From Cenococcum geophilum 1.58 (taxonomy: Eukaryota; Ascomycota; Dothideomycetes; Gloniales; Gloniaceae): 64,000 bases of DNA. A program made the position numbers and the translations under genes. A model generated the notes under the pieces. That model ran no database searches. It was not told the origin of the DNA and saw nothing but the letters and a program-made list of their open reading frames with translations. Location: NCBI GenBank assembly GCA_001692895.1, contig KV748197.1, positions 315,813 through 379,812 of the forward strand, in the 5' to 3' direction. Of the stretch, positions 30,462 to 43,289 are shown one piece after another. Each line of letters opens with the position of its first letter. Position 1 is the first letter of the stretch.

Positions 30462-32706
30462 GGGCTGGCCGCTAGAGGGTTTGTCTGCAAACCTTCTACT
30501 TCGGTCGAATGTTTTAATATATCATAGACAGGCCCAGGAGCAATGCAACAAAGCGAATCTTGTTGTGCATTGGTACTTTCAATCGAGAAGACCACATTGC
30601 TTCACAACTTTGGAAAAATCCTATTTCGTATCCTTTGTTGAGGGATCGCCTTCCGGGGCAAGTGACTATTCTTAAAGTACGCTCGCTTTGCGCTATTTAC
30701 GGGCACACCTACAAAATGCAATTTAGTCCACACTGTCCCAACGACCATTTATCTAAACGAGTGTTTAGTCCTCGCATCATCCTCCCTTCAGGGTTTGTTC
30801 CCTTTTTTGCAACTCTTTGTTATATGAAGGCCAGATTACCTCATTCCTCATAACCTGGTCCCGGTTTCATTGCTTATGGACCTGTTTGACCAAAATAGCC
30901 AAGATGTACGCTGGGCTTTTCGCGCTTGCTTCAAGAGTGAGTGCTAAAGGTGTCTATCTAGCAGCATAAATGCTGGATGCATCACTTCAATCTGCGACTA
31001 GTTCTTTCAAATAAGGCAAAGCTCGACAAGCAGCGTAATCAGCTTAGATGTAGCCCATCTCTCGGGCCATTACATTTCCATTTCATGATGATGCCTGCAG
31101 GAATGCCTGTGCCAGCTACCCATCCAACCCACCACAGGAAGTCTGATAAGCACTATGCTTTGAAGCTTGAAGCATGAAACTGTGAAGAGGTCACGATCTC
31201 TGGACTGGACGAAGTCGGGCCCACAGGCTAAAGCCCATCTCTGCAGACTTCTACTTTTTCTGATACACTATCAACGTAATCGCCAGAGACTGTTGGCTTA
31301 CAGGGGTATCTAAGTTCCTATTTTTTGGCCCCGATGCCTATGAGTGGTGGCCCGAGGGGCGGCAAGCGAGTCCCGACCTCCGACGTCCTCAACTCTAAAG
31401 CCCAGCCATCTTTGCGCGAGCACCACATTCGAGCTCGACCCCGCTTTCTGCAGCTGACATTGATATAATTATCACATCGGTAAACTTGATTTGACATACA
31501 ACGTGAGTAGAGTCGCAGGGATACACGTGAACCTTTCCTGCAGCCCAGCGGCAGCCCTATGTGTAAACAAACCCTTGTCCACAACGCTGATTTGCTAGGC
31601 CCTGTTGGTCATACTTCTTCGTCCTGCCCACGCCCGCAGGGTGCTACGGAAGCTTTCTGGAGGTCAGGAAAGCTAGGGAACCGGTCACCCGGTACTAGGT
31701 CTCTGAGGAACAGGTTAACGGTTGTTGGGGCACTGGCGCTAAGTAGATTGCGCAATTGAATAGGCCAGTTCCCCAACTCCCGCAGGCCGAGCTCACCATC
31801 CCCCACGAAGCAGGAGCTACCATCGGCATCCTCCTCAGCCCGACTAGCTGCTGCTCTCCGTGTTTTGCTCGGGGGAAGCGTAGGATGGCTCTGCAGTCGG
31901 GCGGGATCGGACCGCCACTCTTCAAGCTTGCCTCGCCGCAGGTACCCCATGTGTACCATGCCAAATCAAACAACACGGCTTTAGCATCAGTTATTAATTC
32001 AACTCTGCCAACACGAATTTTCAACCATGTCTTCGCGCTAGATGCCTACCTAGGGCTCTAACTTAAGGCTTAGCTAGCAGAGGAAACTCTTGTCCAGCCA
32101 GCCTTGGCGAACACGCGGGAATTGTCCATCTAGGCATGCAGCTTTGCGCCACCTGGCTTGAGCGGGCCTCATCCGGCGTGTTTCATGAAAGGCAACCTAG
32201 GCGGTCCTATTGATCTCGTACAGGTCAGGAATAAAGTGGATTTTCACACATGTGGGAATGGAGCAATACTGCGGGGTCAGCCTCGCTTGTAAGCCATCGA
32301 AAAAAGGTCTCTTTTGTTTTGGTGCAATAGGAACGTTGTATCTCTCTTATTAGTACACCTAACAACTATCATCTCCGTTCCTACACATGCATCGCAGCAT
32401 CGCAATCACACGCAATAGTGGCAGCCAGCTTAATCCCCGACTGTTCATTTATGTTATCTCCTAATCTGGTGCGACTTATGTTGGGTTAGGCTTGCTGATG
32501 ATCAATTCTCTCAACGAGGCTTAACCACTGTGGAAATAGCGCTAGCCACGGTGCGCGGACCCAGGGAAAACTATTAAGTATCGATATTCCCTTCTACACA
32601 TCACCGCCGTCACCAATTCCAGTCAACCGACTCCGCTTTTCTCTTCAACAACTTGTCCGCTCGACCTTCGGACTCCGGCGTCAGCATTCAACAAAACCTC
32701 CGAGAT
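30462..32706. other. 2.2-kb region without a convincing gene
   Basis: Overlapping short frames on both strands (for example 31609-31959 -, 31695-32024 -, 31756-32061 +) have no recognisable domains, and opposing frames overlap fully at 31.6-32.05 kb, so none is preferred. Composition is balanced, not AT-rich. A spliced small gene or non-coding RNA is possible but unsupported. The last ~150 bp (CT/CA-rich) are probably the leader of the SDR-like gene at 32707. Confidence 0.4.
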
Positions 32707-33861
32707 ATGTCCCCCAAGCGAGTTTTGCTAACAGGAGCATACGGCTTCATTGGCTCGCACATTCTCGATCAACTATTGTCCTTCAGCATCTCAGTCCGCG
32801 CTGTGGTGGGATCGGAGACAGAACGAGAGGCTCTAAGGAATCAATTTCCCTGCACCACTGAGGCCGAACTCGACTTCGCGATAGTTCCGGACGCAGATCT
32901 GCTGGCGCCTCGTGCGTATGATGATGCGCTGATCGCAACTTCAGAGCCTTTCGACACCGTTATTCACACTGTGTGTGCTGGTTCGTCAGAGGAGGATCGT
33001 TTCTCTCATTTCGTCAATCTACAGAGTGACAGTAAAAAATCATTTCTGGAGAGCGTCAGAGCATTCGCACCGAGAGTTCGGAGGGTTATTATCACAAGTA
33101 CCCTCACTTTGTTTGCCCGTTGGCTACAAAGTTCCGAGGTCGAAAGTCAAGCTCGTTTCAATACGTCATCTGTACAAAGTGTTGCGGCAGCAGATCCGGA
33201 ATTCCTCCTCGCAACCTGTCGAGCAAGCGATGACCTCGTCAATGACCGTCTATGGAAATATATTGAAGATGAAAGGCCCGGGTTCGATGTTGTTGCACTT
33301 TCTGCACCGTCTGTCTATGGACCGTCAACTCGACACCCAAGAAAAATCATGGACTTAGAAGAGGGCAACCAGGTGATTTGGAGCATTCGCCATACAGCCT
33401 CCAATCAGAGAGCTGTATTTCCGTCTGACGGAATCAGTTACTACGCCGATGTCCGGGTAAGTGAGACGCGCGTATAACACAATTAGCAGGATTACTGCGG
33501 ACCTGTCATGCTGATCCCGAGTCACTAGGATTTTGCCTTTGCGCACGTTCAAGCAGTCTTCATCCCAGAAGCCGGCAACAGGCGATTCACCATAGCTGCA
33601 GGGGTGATGTCTTTGCAGGCTGTTTCAAATATCTTGCGCACGCGGTTCCCTGAACTGGAAGACCGACTACCGCCTGGAGGCAACCAGGGCAAAGTGGCAA
33701 TATCTAGGAAGTTTTCGAAGGATCTTGTCGATTCCGCCCCAGCGTCTGCAATACTTGGCCTAATTAAATATATTACCATCGAAGAGACGCTAGTGGACGT
33801 GACGAAGCAACTACTAGGGCTAGAGCATACAGTCAGAGGTGTCGGGAGTGGGGCAGGTTGA
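32707..33861 (+). CDS. Extended SDR / NAD-dependent epimerase-like protein with altered active site
   Basis: Two exons, 32707-33456 and 33529-33861, with a 72-bp intron (GTAAGT...CACTAG), encode 360 aa. The ATG at 32707 directly precedes the Rossmann strand; the upstream open frame begins only with TTG. The NAD(P)-binding motif G10AYGFIG16 and a late PSVYGPSTRH (cf. PxxVxGP of the dihydroflavonol reductase/Gre2 group) place it in the atypical/extended SDR superfamily. Anchoring on LWKYIEDE, which corresponds to the helix after the active site, puts CRASD (171-175) where the catalytic YxxxK should be. Tyr becomes Cys171 and Lys becomes Asp175. The protein may bind nucleotide without being a reductase. 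Substrate and role unknown; no pathway neighbours. Confidence 0.85.
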
Positions 33862-36270
33862 TAGCATTATTGGTGTGAACTGGACGGATGGCTTTTCTCC
33901 TATTTCTACTCACGCATTGGTCGCATTACAGCTTGAAGCCTGACCTTCAAGATATACTCCCGAGTGTTTATCGTATTTCATCGGTAACACAGAGGGCTTT
34001 TTTTTCACATTGGGCAGATTTCCATTTATGATAACCACGAATCATTGAAACATACTAAGCAAAGATACTTAATGGTATGGTCCGAGAGATCGTTCTAGTG
34101 AGTAAGTAGTTGGTGGCTGAATTCGAAGTAATAGTGACTAGAAGTTGGGATGTTGGCGCTTGCGGAGTCAACCCCCAGCAAGACCTGTGACTGCAGTTCT
34201 GCAAACACTCACAAAAGGCACTACGGTCCTCTATTAACGGAAAAAAACCTGACGAAAGGCATCCGATTTGAGATTAGGCCCCCAAAACATTAAGAGTGAG
34301 GCAAAAAATCCAGAAAGAGCAAAGTAATGCGCTAGGCGGTTACTTCGGGGCTTGGACAACGGCCTAACGGACCTAGAAATACTACAGTAAAATGCGCGAC
34401 CCATATTTAATCATTGCACTACACGTAGAGAGGATTCAGCTATCTTCTAGTAAGCTATCAACATGTGTCCAGCTGTAACCGACTACCGGTATCAGTACCC
34501 TGCCAAAACAGTACGCTGTCTCACTAGCGTACCACCCCGTCTCAACTGCGTATCACCCTGTTTTAGCTACGCATTGGTACCCCCCTTCATCTTATTACCT
34601 GTACCTTTTTCATGTATTTATACTACTTGATTTCCATAGATTTACAATAAAGTTGCTCGTTCAATTCCCACACACTGCAAAGCTTACACCAGCTGTGCTG
34701 TCCAAGACTTCTGTTGTTAACCTTGTCCAGCTCGACAAACTTTGCCACTAAAGCACCCCGATTTACCAATTTTGATCACCAAAACACGCTACCTTTGAGC
34801 CTCACATCATCTTCGTGTTTCCATTGGCATATTTTGCTCAATCTTAGGCCAGTGGCAATACGGATAACCCGCACGGGCAAAGGAGACGCATTCGGAAGGT
34901 GCTTGACAAAGGCTGATGATGCCACAGCCGCATTCATGAAGAGAAAGATGATCTCTAGCGACAATTGAAGTTATTTGGCATTATGGGAATATTATAGACC
35001 GCAAGAATGGTAGTTGCAACCGGCGGCTAAAGCCAGCGAGACACATCCACAGGCTGCAGTTCCATCAAAGAACCCCAATCGTTCTTCGGAATCTCTTCAG
35101 AGTGTGTGTAAAGCTGCCGGCCAATCTTTCGATACACAGCTGATGTCTCCACAACCTCGTTGTTGAAATGGTTTGATAGAAAACTAAGCGTGAACTGCAG
35201 TGACCTAACGTCTTTTGAACAGCACCCTTTTGAAGAATACAGCAGAATTTGAACACTTCAAGAATATTCTCAAGCATTCAAGAACTCTATCCAACCATAC
35301 AAGCTGTGTTCGCTCCATTTACCTCCTCCGAGATTATCTGAGAACCTCCATGCGCATGGCCTTTATTCTTCCTCCTGAACTGACGACGTCCTATGCTATT
35401 AAACCAGAGATAATTATATGCGTAGCCGTTCCGCCCTTATACTAAATTGGTTTTGCATTCGGGGGCATGCCGTATCGAGAGCGTTATTTGAGGATTTGGT
35501 TTGTGGGTATGTCTAGGACAGGCTGTAGGCGCAGCAATCGAAGGCCTTTCTATCGCAATATGTGATAGAAAGGGAGTCCGTAGAGTATAGAGACGTAATA
35601 TCGATGGCTCGTTTTATTTCATCTGGAGATACGATTCTGTAGACTAGTATTGCCCATTTGATGATTAGAAGAGTTTTGAAGGATGGCAAAACACCCAACC
35701 TTAGAAATTCACTAAAGGTACATGTACTTGCTTGAAATTATCGTTCCTTATTCCAACTCAATATAGAATGAAAAACTTGTGAAATTTGCCTCCAAGTTTC
35801 ATGCCACAGCTCGCCAGCCAGTAGGACTGGCTGGGAAATGGTATTATCCTCTCTATATTTGTTTGAACGGTAATAATGGTATCACTGAATTTGCGGTCAC
35901 TGATAGCCATGCGCGCCGGCTATGGACAAGGATCACTATGCATCAGTGCACGGTGATTCGATCTGCCACGAGTGCCACGAGTGCCACGAGGCTGTCGTAG
36001 AATCCCTTGACAGGATGGTGTCCACAGCTTGGCGCCAAGTCTAAGAACACCAGTATCGCATGTACATCAGTGCCAAGATATCAGGTCAACGAGAGCCTTC
36101 TATTGGCCGGCTCTTATCGATAAACTGTGGACGCAAACCATCATGTTAAGGGATTGTTCTGCCCCATACCGGCACACGGCTCGTTCCGGATTATTTCTGC
36201 TTCATACCGGAACAGATTGTCTTCAAAGAGGAACAAATCGTGTATTGCTTTGAGCGTCTTCATTCTAGAT
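33862..36270. other. Gene-poor boundary between gene island and AT-rich repeat block
   Basis: About 2.4 kb. No convincing protein gene: frames 34714-34968, 35215-35445 and 35779-36000 are short and featureless. Small tandem repeats are visible: two adjacent 21-bp units GCGTA(C/T)CACCC(C/T)GT... at about 34525-34566, and three 10-bp units (GTGCCACGA) near 35960-35990. Composition falls abruptly to AT-rich after about 36260. Confidence 0.45.
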
Positions 36271-37251
36271 TAATTGCGTTATTCTAGAAAAGATTTAATA
36301 TTATATTGAACTTTTGAAGCTATATAAAGCCATTTAATGAAGCTTTTTAGTAGATTTTAACCATTTCTATAAGTTAATTTAGAAAGTATGGTGCAGTCAA
36401 TGGTTATAAATAATAATTAATATATAATCTTATTGATTTTGGGCGCAAAATAAGTAATAATATATCCTTAATATTATAATTAATCATCTAGTGGAGTATA
36501 TTTAGAATAAAAATACAAGATCTTAATTTTTTAATGAGATTTTAAAAGGTTCTAGAGATTATATTTTACTACCCCCCTAACTACTATAATATTATTAAAT
36601 TTCATCTAAACAAGATTACGCTGCGATTAATAAGTATATTTAAAGGCTTTTCCGCGTTATAGATATAGCCTATAAGTAGTAGAAGCTAATTAGGTAAGGG
36701 GTAATTAATTGCGTTCCCTAACACTAAAAATTAAAAATCTTATAAAGCTCCAATCTTACTAAGATCTATTAAAAACTGGGCCCTCCGAGGTTCTACTAGC
36801 CGTAGACTAATTGCCTATTTAGGTTTAGCGTAATTATAATTTAGATTTCTCCTAATTGCGCTAACCTTACTTACTTTATAATCTTCCTTTCCTTTACCTT
36901 ACGCAGCCTTTATAGTAGGCTTAATTAATTGCCTTTTTAATTTGCTATTGTTAATTAAGGTAGTATAGGGCTTTATAATAAGGTCTCCTATTAAACTTGC
37001 TTTAATTAAGGGCTAAGCTAAGTACTAGTAAGCCTTCTATAGCCTCTTATAGGAGGCTCTATAGAACCCTTTATTAGTTAATTTATATAGGGCTTCCCTC
37101 TATAGCAGTATATAGAATACTCTATATTTCCTTTTTAATAACTATATCGGTAATTACTATATCCTTATTTATACGCACAGCTAGTAGGCCGTATAGTAGT
37201 TAGATAAGCTTTTACTACTTTTAAAAGTGGTATAATCTTACTATATAATTA
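36270..37251. repeat. AT-rich RIP-degraded sequence, unidentified old repeat
   Basis: About 1 kb of very AT-rich DNA full of TAA/TAG in all frames, without recognisable transposase or polymerase motifs. It is the left flank of Copia A. With the sequence resuming at 48932 it formed one continuous block before that insertion. Confidence 0.5.
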
Positions 37252-37320
37252 CAGCACCTGTTATACTAACCGCGTGCCTACGCGTTCGGTACGCCAGGTA
37301 CGCGTTTACGCGTTCGGTGC

Positions 37321-37325
37321 ACTAG
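37321..37325 (+). repeat. 5-bp target duplication of Copia B, left copy
   Basis: ACTAG lies before the left LTR of Copia B and again after its right LTR (42681-42685), within the 5' LTR of Copia A. The uninterrupted 3' LTR of A reads ACCAGCCACTCG at the equivalent place. Confidence 0.85.
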
Positions 37326-37589
37326 TGTCGGACGGACAAGTCACTTATAAGAACTTTGTCGATTGAAGCTAGCTTTAGAAGCTCTCTATATATATAGTAT
37401 TGGGGCAAAAGACTAACGACGACACTGACGACGATACTGATGACGATTTGGAACTATTACTTAATCGCCACTAGGTCGACATTGCCACTTAGTTAGTGAT
37501 AGGTAATGAATAGGTAATAAGATATACGATGGCAAGAAACAGGGTGTGAGTTATAAGGTGGTACTTAACAGTGACCTTAATGTTTAATA
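37326..37589 (-). repeat. Copia B 3' LTR (left)
   Basis: 264 bp; equal in length to 42417-42680 and alignable without gaps by eye. Confidence 0.9.
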
Positions 37590-37759
37590 CCCCCCCCTAG
37601 CTGCTTAGTTAAGACTAAGCAGCTGAATAGAAAATAGAAAAAGTCACAATACTAATTTGGTATTAAGTTAAAGAAATCCATATAGTTACCTTATCTAATA
37701 TTATCCAGATCAAACTAAATTAGATCCTTAATATTAACGAGATTTAATTATTAAACAAA

Positions 37760-40700
37760 GGCTTCGTGCTTCTGGCGCGGTAGGGCCTTCGTTAAGCCAT
37801 CTACGACTATTATAGCGGTAGGTGTCTAGTTAATTTTAATTTAACTATTATATACTTCTTAGCGTAGCCAGTGGTAGTATATATTAACGTATTAAAGCTT
37901 TATAAAGAGCTCTTATCTGTCCTTTATAAGCAGTCTAATTATCTATAGATTATTATAGCTAATCGTTTATTCCTTATCTAAGGATAATTTAATTTCCCTA
38001 AAAAAGCGACTCTACTAAATTAACTTAGTTCCTACATGGGACAGAGCCGTAAGCTCTGCCTCTGTGCTTAACTTTATTACTAGCGTCTACTTTATAGAGC
38101 GCCAATTAATTGCTCCTCCGAATAGGGTAAACAAATATCCTTCTATACTACGTCTACTTATTAAATCGTCTCTAAACGCCGCGTCGCTTACCCCCATAAA
38201 GGCTTAACTTCCTATATTTTGTCCTAAGTATTTAATCGCCAGAGTCCTATTCTAATATAGGTATATAATTACTCGTCGAGCTGCGGCGTTATAAAGAGGT
38301 AAGGGGTTTTGTAGGAACTCTAATAGCTTGCTTAAAGCTCTAGCTATATTAGGTCTTATAATACAGGTCGCATAAAGTAGTAATCCGACCATCTTTTGGT
38401 AGATGTAGATCTCCTACTTTAAAGCTTCCTTTAGGTTAGGTAGGAGCTCGTCAGTGCTTATAGGTGTACTAACTAAGCGCATATTAGTTAGGTGAAATGT
38501 ATTAGCGATCTTCTTAATATAGGAGTCTTGATAGAGCTATAGCTTTCTTTAACTTCTGTCTCTTAAGACTTAAATTTCTAGAAACCAGGACAGTTTACCT
38601 AGGTCCTTTATTTTATACTTCTTTATAAGTGCTTTCTTAAAGCTTTAGAGCTCTGATTAATTTTCTTTAGTAAAGGCAACGCAGATATCGTTTACGTAGA
38701 AGAATATAATTAGTGAGTTATTATAGTAGAGACACGGCTCTTTATTAACGGGCCTTAACCCTAATTTAATAAGTTAATTACTAAAGTCGTTATGCTATAG
38801 ATATAGCAATCATCGAAGTCCATAAAGAGCTCTATATAGTAGTAGACATTTGCCCTTAATGGCAAATCCATCTAGACACTTAATGTAGACTATCTTGTTA
38901 ATTAGGCTATTCGCGAACGTGTTAACAGCGTTACCTTACCAAACATCTAAATTAAATGCTGCGATAATTGCTGCGAGAGCTCTAAAGACTTTAGCTACTA
39001 GAGTTACTGCATAGGTATCCTTATAGATTAATTCTTATAGGTTACCTCTAATACAAAGTCGGGCTTTAAATTTTGTTAGGTATCCGTCCGTATTTGTTTT
39101 ATAGGTAAATACCTAGGTAATAAGTACCGTTTTAATTAATAGTATCTTATCTACGGCTTTAAACGTTCTACGATTGTCTAGGTCTATATACTCCTTTGTA
39201 GCAGCTACTAGGAACTCTGCTTTATACTAGTAAGTTAGCAGCTCCTTCCAATTCTTAGGTAAAGGTAGAAGCTTATTGTGATGTATTTTCCTTTAATATT
39301 TAAGCCCTATATAAAAGGCTGCTTAAAACGGTTAGAAGGTGTCTACCTCTTTAAGGTAAGTTAAATAGGCTTTATTTTACTTTATTAGCTTCTTTAATCT
39401 TCTTCCTTATATAATATTATCCTTAGAGACTTTAGCTAAGTCTTTCTTCTTTAACTCCTCTGGGTTAATTTTAATGTACTTAAAACCGGGGCGTTAATGG
39501 GTAGATGGAGCGTAGGATCTTAAGGTATTTAAGGAGCTTAAATTGGTAGGAATTAATTGAGGTTCTGGCGTTAATTCTAGTGTAGGAAGGCCAGGTAGAG
39601 GATCGTTCTTTAAGGTGTCTGCTATAATTAAGTTATTAGCTTAAGTGTCTAGCTGCTTACAATTAACGATTTATCTTAGATTTCCACTAGAATCCACCTA
39701 TAGATTTCAATTAATATCTACACAAATTTTATCAAAAATCTTATTATCCTTATCCTTATTTAAGTCCTCTTAAAGCATTCTATTGGGGTTAATTACATTA
39801 ATTATCTCTAGCATTTAATCGGCCTTTTTTTAAAGCAAATTTGCAAGATCTAGCTGGCTATTATTATAGACAAGCCGCTTATTAAACGTAATATCTCTTA
39901 TTTAAATGACCTTCTTTTCGCTTAGTATATATATTCAAAAGATATTCATTAAATTATACCCTACTAGATACCTAATATAGGCTCTAAGAGCAAGCTTTTG
40001 GGTACAAGGAATATTATACTTAAGTAGGTAGGCTCTACAGCTATAGGCACGTAAGTAAGCTATATTTAGCTTAGTTGGTAAAAGGCCTATTACTAATTAA
40101 AGCTTTTTAAAAGGCGTCTTCTAGTTAAGCCGTTAGCTTAGTATCCTATTTGTTATATACGCTACTACTTTAAAAACTTTAGGCTAGAGTTCTTCTAGTA
40201 GTCGTGCTTTAATTCGCATATATTAAAACTTCGTTATAATTACCCCCCTAGAACATTCCGCAGAACCGTTTTATTCTAGTATACTTAAAGCTAAGTACTC
40301 TACTATAATACCCTTTTCGGCTATCTAGTCATCAAATTTGTTTCTAAGCAATAACTTATTATTAATATAAATTATAGCAACTTTAAAGCCGTAGCATCGC
40401 TTAACTACATTATAATACTTAATAATTGCTTAGGTAGTTAATAACTTCTACGCGAATATCTTAACCTTATTTATTTAAACCAAATTATTAAGGAAATAGA
40501 TTGCGTATTTATATCCGTTATAGGCTTTAATTCCCTAAATCAAATCCACATATATACGGAAGAAAGGTCTTATTACCTTATCTATAGGTGCCCTTCTTAA
40601 TATTACCTTATAAGCCTTACTAACTATATAGGTTTTGCATTTAATTATTATAGGGCCTTATATAATTACCCTAGTCACTTCTTTAGGCAATCTCTTAATT

Positions 40701-42360
40701 ATAGCACTTCCTACATATCTAAGTCGACTATACTAAAGCCGTCCGTCTACCTTTTAATTCGGTAAAGGTTCCATTAATTTAGCCGCAAAGGACGCGTCCT
40801 CCGTCCTAGGCTTTAATTCGTTATATTTGAGGGTTATTTAACTATAGTAATATCCGCAATATACGAACTTCTCGCCACCGCGACGGTAGAGGTAGTTGCC
40901 CTTATTATGCTAAAAGACACCCTTTTTATTAAGTCTTTAATTACAGACTAGATTTATATAAAATCCTAATATATATATAGCCTTATTTAGATAAATCTTC
41001 TGCTTTCCTAATAGGGTAATAATTATAACTTTAGCTGTTCTAAAGCCTTTAATAGTTTCCGTACTAGATCCTATATATAACTAATTACTAGCTAGTTAGA
41101 TTTCACCTATAAACCTTATTTAGTCATTAATAATATATAGGGTTGTTATAGGGTTAAGAATTACACTATTACGGAGAGCGTAATTAGATATAATATAAGC
41201 TCCAGCTTAATTAACTGCGAAGCTTCCATATAGTTTACTAGGTAAGCTCTTTTACTCTACATTCTCTATATTCTCTGGCTTCTTATTAAATAAGGCTTAG
41301 CTCCTTAATTGGTCGATTAAGGCCTTAAATTCAGGTAAAGCCTTAGCAAGCTTCTGCTCTACTAACTGCATTTTTAAGTCGTTTGGTTTCCAACCTAATA
41401 GTTAAATTAACTTAATAAGGTAGAAGCATTTCCTCTACGGGTATAGCAATTTGTATAGGCACGGCTTTGTCCATTCCTTATCTAACCTTCTTAAAGATTT
41501 AGCTTCCGGTTTAGTTTCTAATTTAGGCTTATTAATTAGCTCTCCTTTAAAGCTTACTATATAGGAGCCCTACTAGCTTCTTACCTTTTAAGCTAAGTCC
41601 AATTAACGATAATTTCAATAGACCTTAATGATGACTTAAAGGGTAGGTAGTTTTTCCTTCTTCCTCTTAAGGTTCTGTAATTCGTTTTTCTAGTATTCTA
41701 ACTATCCTAATAAGATAGATTTAACAGTATACATAAAGTCCTTAACTGGTCAATCGCTATCTACCTTAAGTAGTTTAACCTTTTTGCAGTTATTATACAC
41801 CTTCTCCCACTTATAGAGCCACTTCTTAATATTTTAACTCTTTAGGGCTTTCTTTATTTTTAAATATTAGGTGGCTAGATTAACCTTCTAAGCGTTATTA
41901 GTTAGAGTAACTACCTGCTTAAGTAATACAAGGACATTATAGACGGTATTTCCTTTAAAGGTGTAGTTAATATAGTTACGGGAAATAGTGCTGATAATAT
42001 AGGTGCGTAGAGACTTAAGGGCTGCTTCCTCTTTCTTATACCGCTTATAAGTATAGTCGTACTATTTTTATAAAGCTTAAAGCTCTTCCTTCTCGCCTTT
42101 ATTAAGGGCTAAGAACGTAGTCTTCTAAGGATTAACAACTAATAGTGATGGCTCTAACAGTACTCTATATCTAGGTAGATTATTTTTCTTAATATCCGGA
42201 TTAATATACTCCCATACACTCTTACCGTTAGCTCTATACTTAACGACACCAATTTATTAGTCCTAATCGTTTAGGCCTACTAGGATTATAGTATACGTCG
42301 TAATAAGGGTTTCGGATTATTAAGAGGACATTTTAAGGCTTCTACTATTTAGTTGACAAT
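37760..42360 (-). pseudogene. Copia B gag-pol, RIP-inactivated
   Basis: Minus-strand reading begins near 42340 with a gag-like segment (KSVWEYINPDIKKNNLPRY). It passes a retroviral integrase-like part near 40250 (GVIITKFQYMRIKARLLEEL, then VFKVVAYITNRI). Copia RT follows, with VNTFANSLINKIVYIKCLDGF near 38930, YGLR, and IFFYVNDICVAFTKEN near 38690 (the YVDD box with Asp to Asn). It ends in a Copia RNase H (EAFMGVSDAAFRDD, VDGLTKALPRQKHEAFV at about 37765). More than twenty in-frame TAA/TAG codons occur, almost all where Gln or Trp is expected. Confidence 0.85.
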
Positions 42361-42416
42361 AGGGTAATTAGGGTTTCAAATTAAAGATAATGTAGTAGAT
42401 GGCCCGGGCTTATAAC

Positions 42417-42680
42417 TGTCGGACGGATAAGTTACTCATAAGAACTCTGTCAATTAAAGCTGGCTCTAGAAGCTCTCTATATACATAGTATTGGGGCAAA
42501 AGACTAACGACGACACTAACGACGATACTGACGACAATTTAGAACTATTACTTAATTGCCACCAGGTCGACATTGCTACTTAGTTAGTAATAGGTAATGA
42601 ATAGGTAATAAGATATATAATAGCAAGAAACAGGGTATAAGTCATAAGGTGGTACTTAACAGTGACCTTAATATTCAACA
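42417..42680 (-). repeat. Copia B 5' LTR (right)
   Basis: 264 bp, TGTCGGACGG...TTCAACA, followed by ACTAG. Confidence 0.9.
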
Positions 42681-42685
42681 ACTAG

Positions 42686-42869
42686 CCACTCGCTTACGCG
42701 TCTGGTGCACTTATAAAGCACTAACTAATTAGGGGGAGGACGTATTAGTATATAGACCACATAGTCTGCTTTAATACAATTAACAGTCACCACTATCTAA
42801 ATAAGCATACAATACTAAACGTATTTTATACCCCTAGACACGACTTATACCATTAAATTAGTACCAACA
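42686..42869 (+). repeat. Copia A 5' LTR, right-hand segment
   Basis: Corresponds to the right part of the 3' LTR (ending at 48926). Together with 37252-37325 it rebuilds a ~260-bp LTR. It ends ACCAACA, immediately followed by the CTAATTAGTAAGCG leader. Confidence 0.85.
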
Positions 42870-42904
42870 CTAATTAGTAAGCGCGCATAGATTAGGAAAT
42901 ACGC
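42870..42904 (+). promoter_or_regulatory. Candidate primer-binding/leader region of Copia A
   Basis: CTAATTAGTAAGCGCGCATA then GATTAGGAAATACG adjoins the 5' LTR. Nearly the same sequence adjoins the 5' LTR of element E on the minus strand, where the LTRs themselves do not match. Conservation at this site suggests primer binding, as in Copia elements primed by a tRNA fragment; the tRNA was not identified. Confidence 0.5.
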
Positions 42905-43289
42905 ACTCGCTTAAAAGACGTTTACGCTCTACCTTATAAGCCCCTATTTCAGTTAAAGAGAATCAAAGTACTTCAGATTTGGAAGACGTCTAACGCTCTA
43001 CCTTATCTAGAACTACCTTAAATCTATACTGGTTTTAGAAGACGTTTACACTCCACCTTAATCAGATATATTAACCACTATACTAGTAATTAACGCGACT
43101 ACGTCAAAAACGCAATCATACCGAGAACACAACCACCTCGAACCCCAACCCTTACTACACCCTACCTTAATACCCCGGCCTTCTCTCTAACCCCTTATAG
43201 AGACCTCTTACCCTTCTATAAACCGTTACGGACCTATTAACCACCTTTACGGACAACTATAAGACCCTTCCACCCGCTACGTACTACCC

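Larger units (their letters stand above)
37326..42680 (-). mobile_element. Copia B: full Ty1/copia LTR retrotransposon on the minus strand, inserted in the 5' LTR of Copia A
   Basis: Two LTRs of exactly 264 bp (37326-37589 and 42417-42680) begin TGTCGGACGG and end in TTCAACA or its RIP variant TTTAATA. Target duplication is ACTAG. A G-run polypurine tract (minus strand AGGGGGGGGG) abuts the 3' LTR at about 37589-37599. The 5.35-kb length and minus-strand order gag, integrase, RT and RNase H are those of a complete Copia element. Stops at Gln/Trp positions show it is dead. In the first 60 bp of the LTRs I count eight differences, all transitions. Confidence 0.9.

Noticed and set aside
31609..32061. 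Overlapping plus and minus frames of about 100 codons
   Set aside because: They oppose each other fully, show no recognisable domain, and nothing favours one strand.
34460..34680. Possible solo LTR (TGT...ACA ends, AATAAA-like and TATA-like motifs)
   Set aside because: No matching target duplication could be found at any plausible boundary and no second copy occurs in the window.
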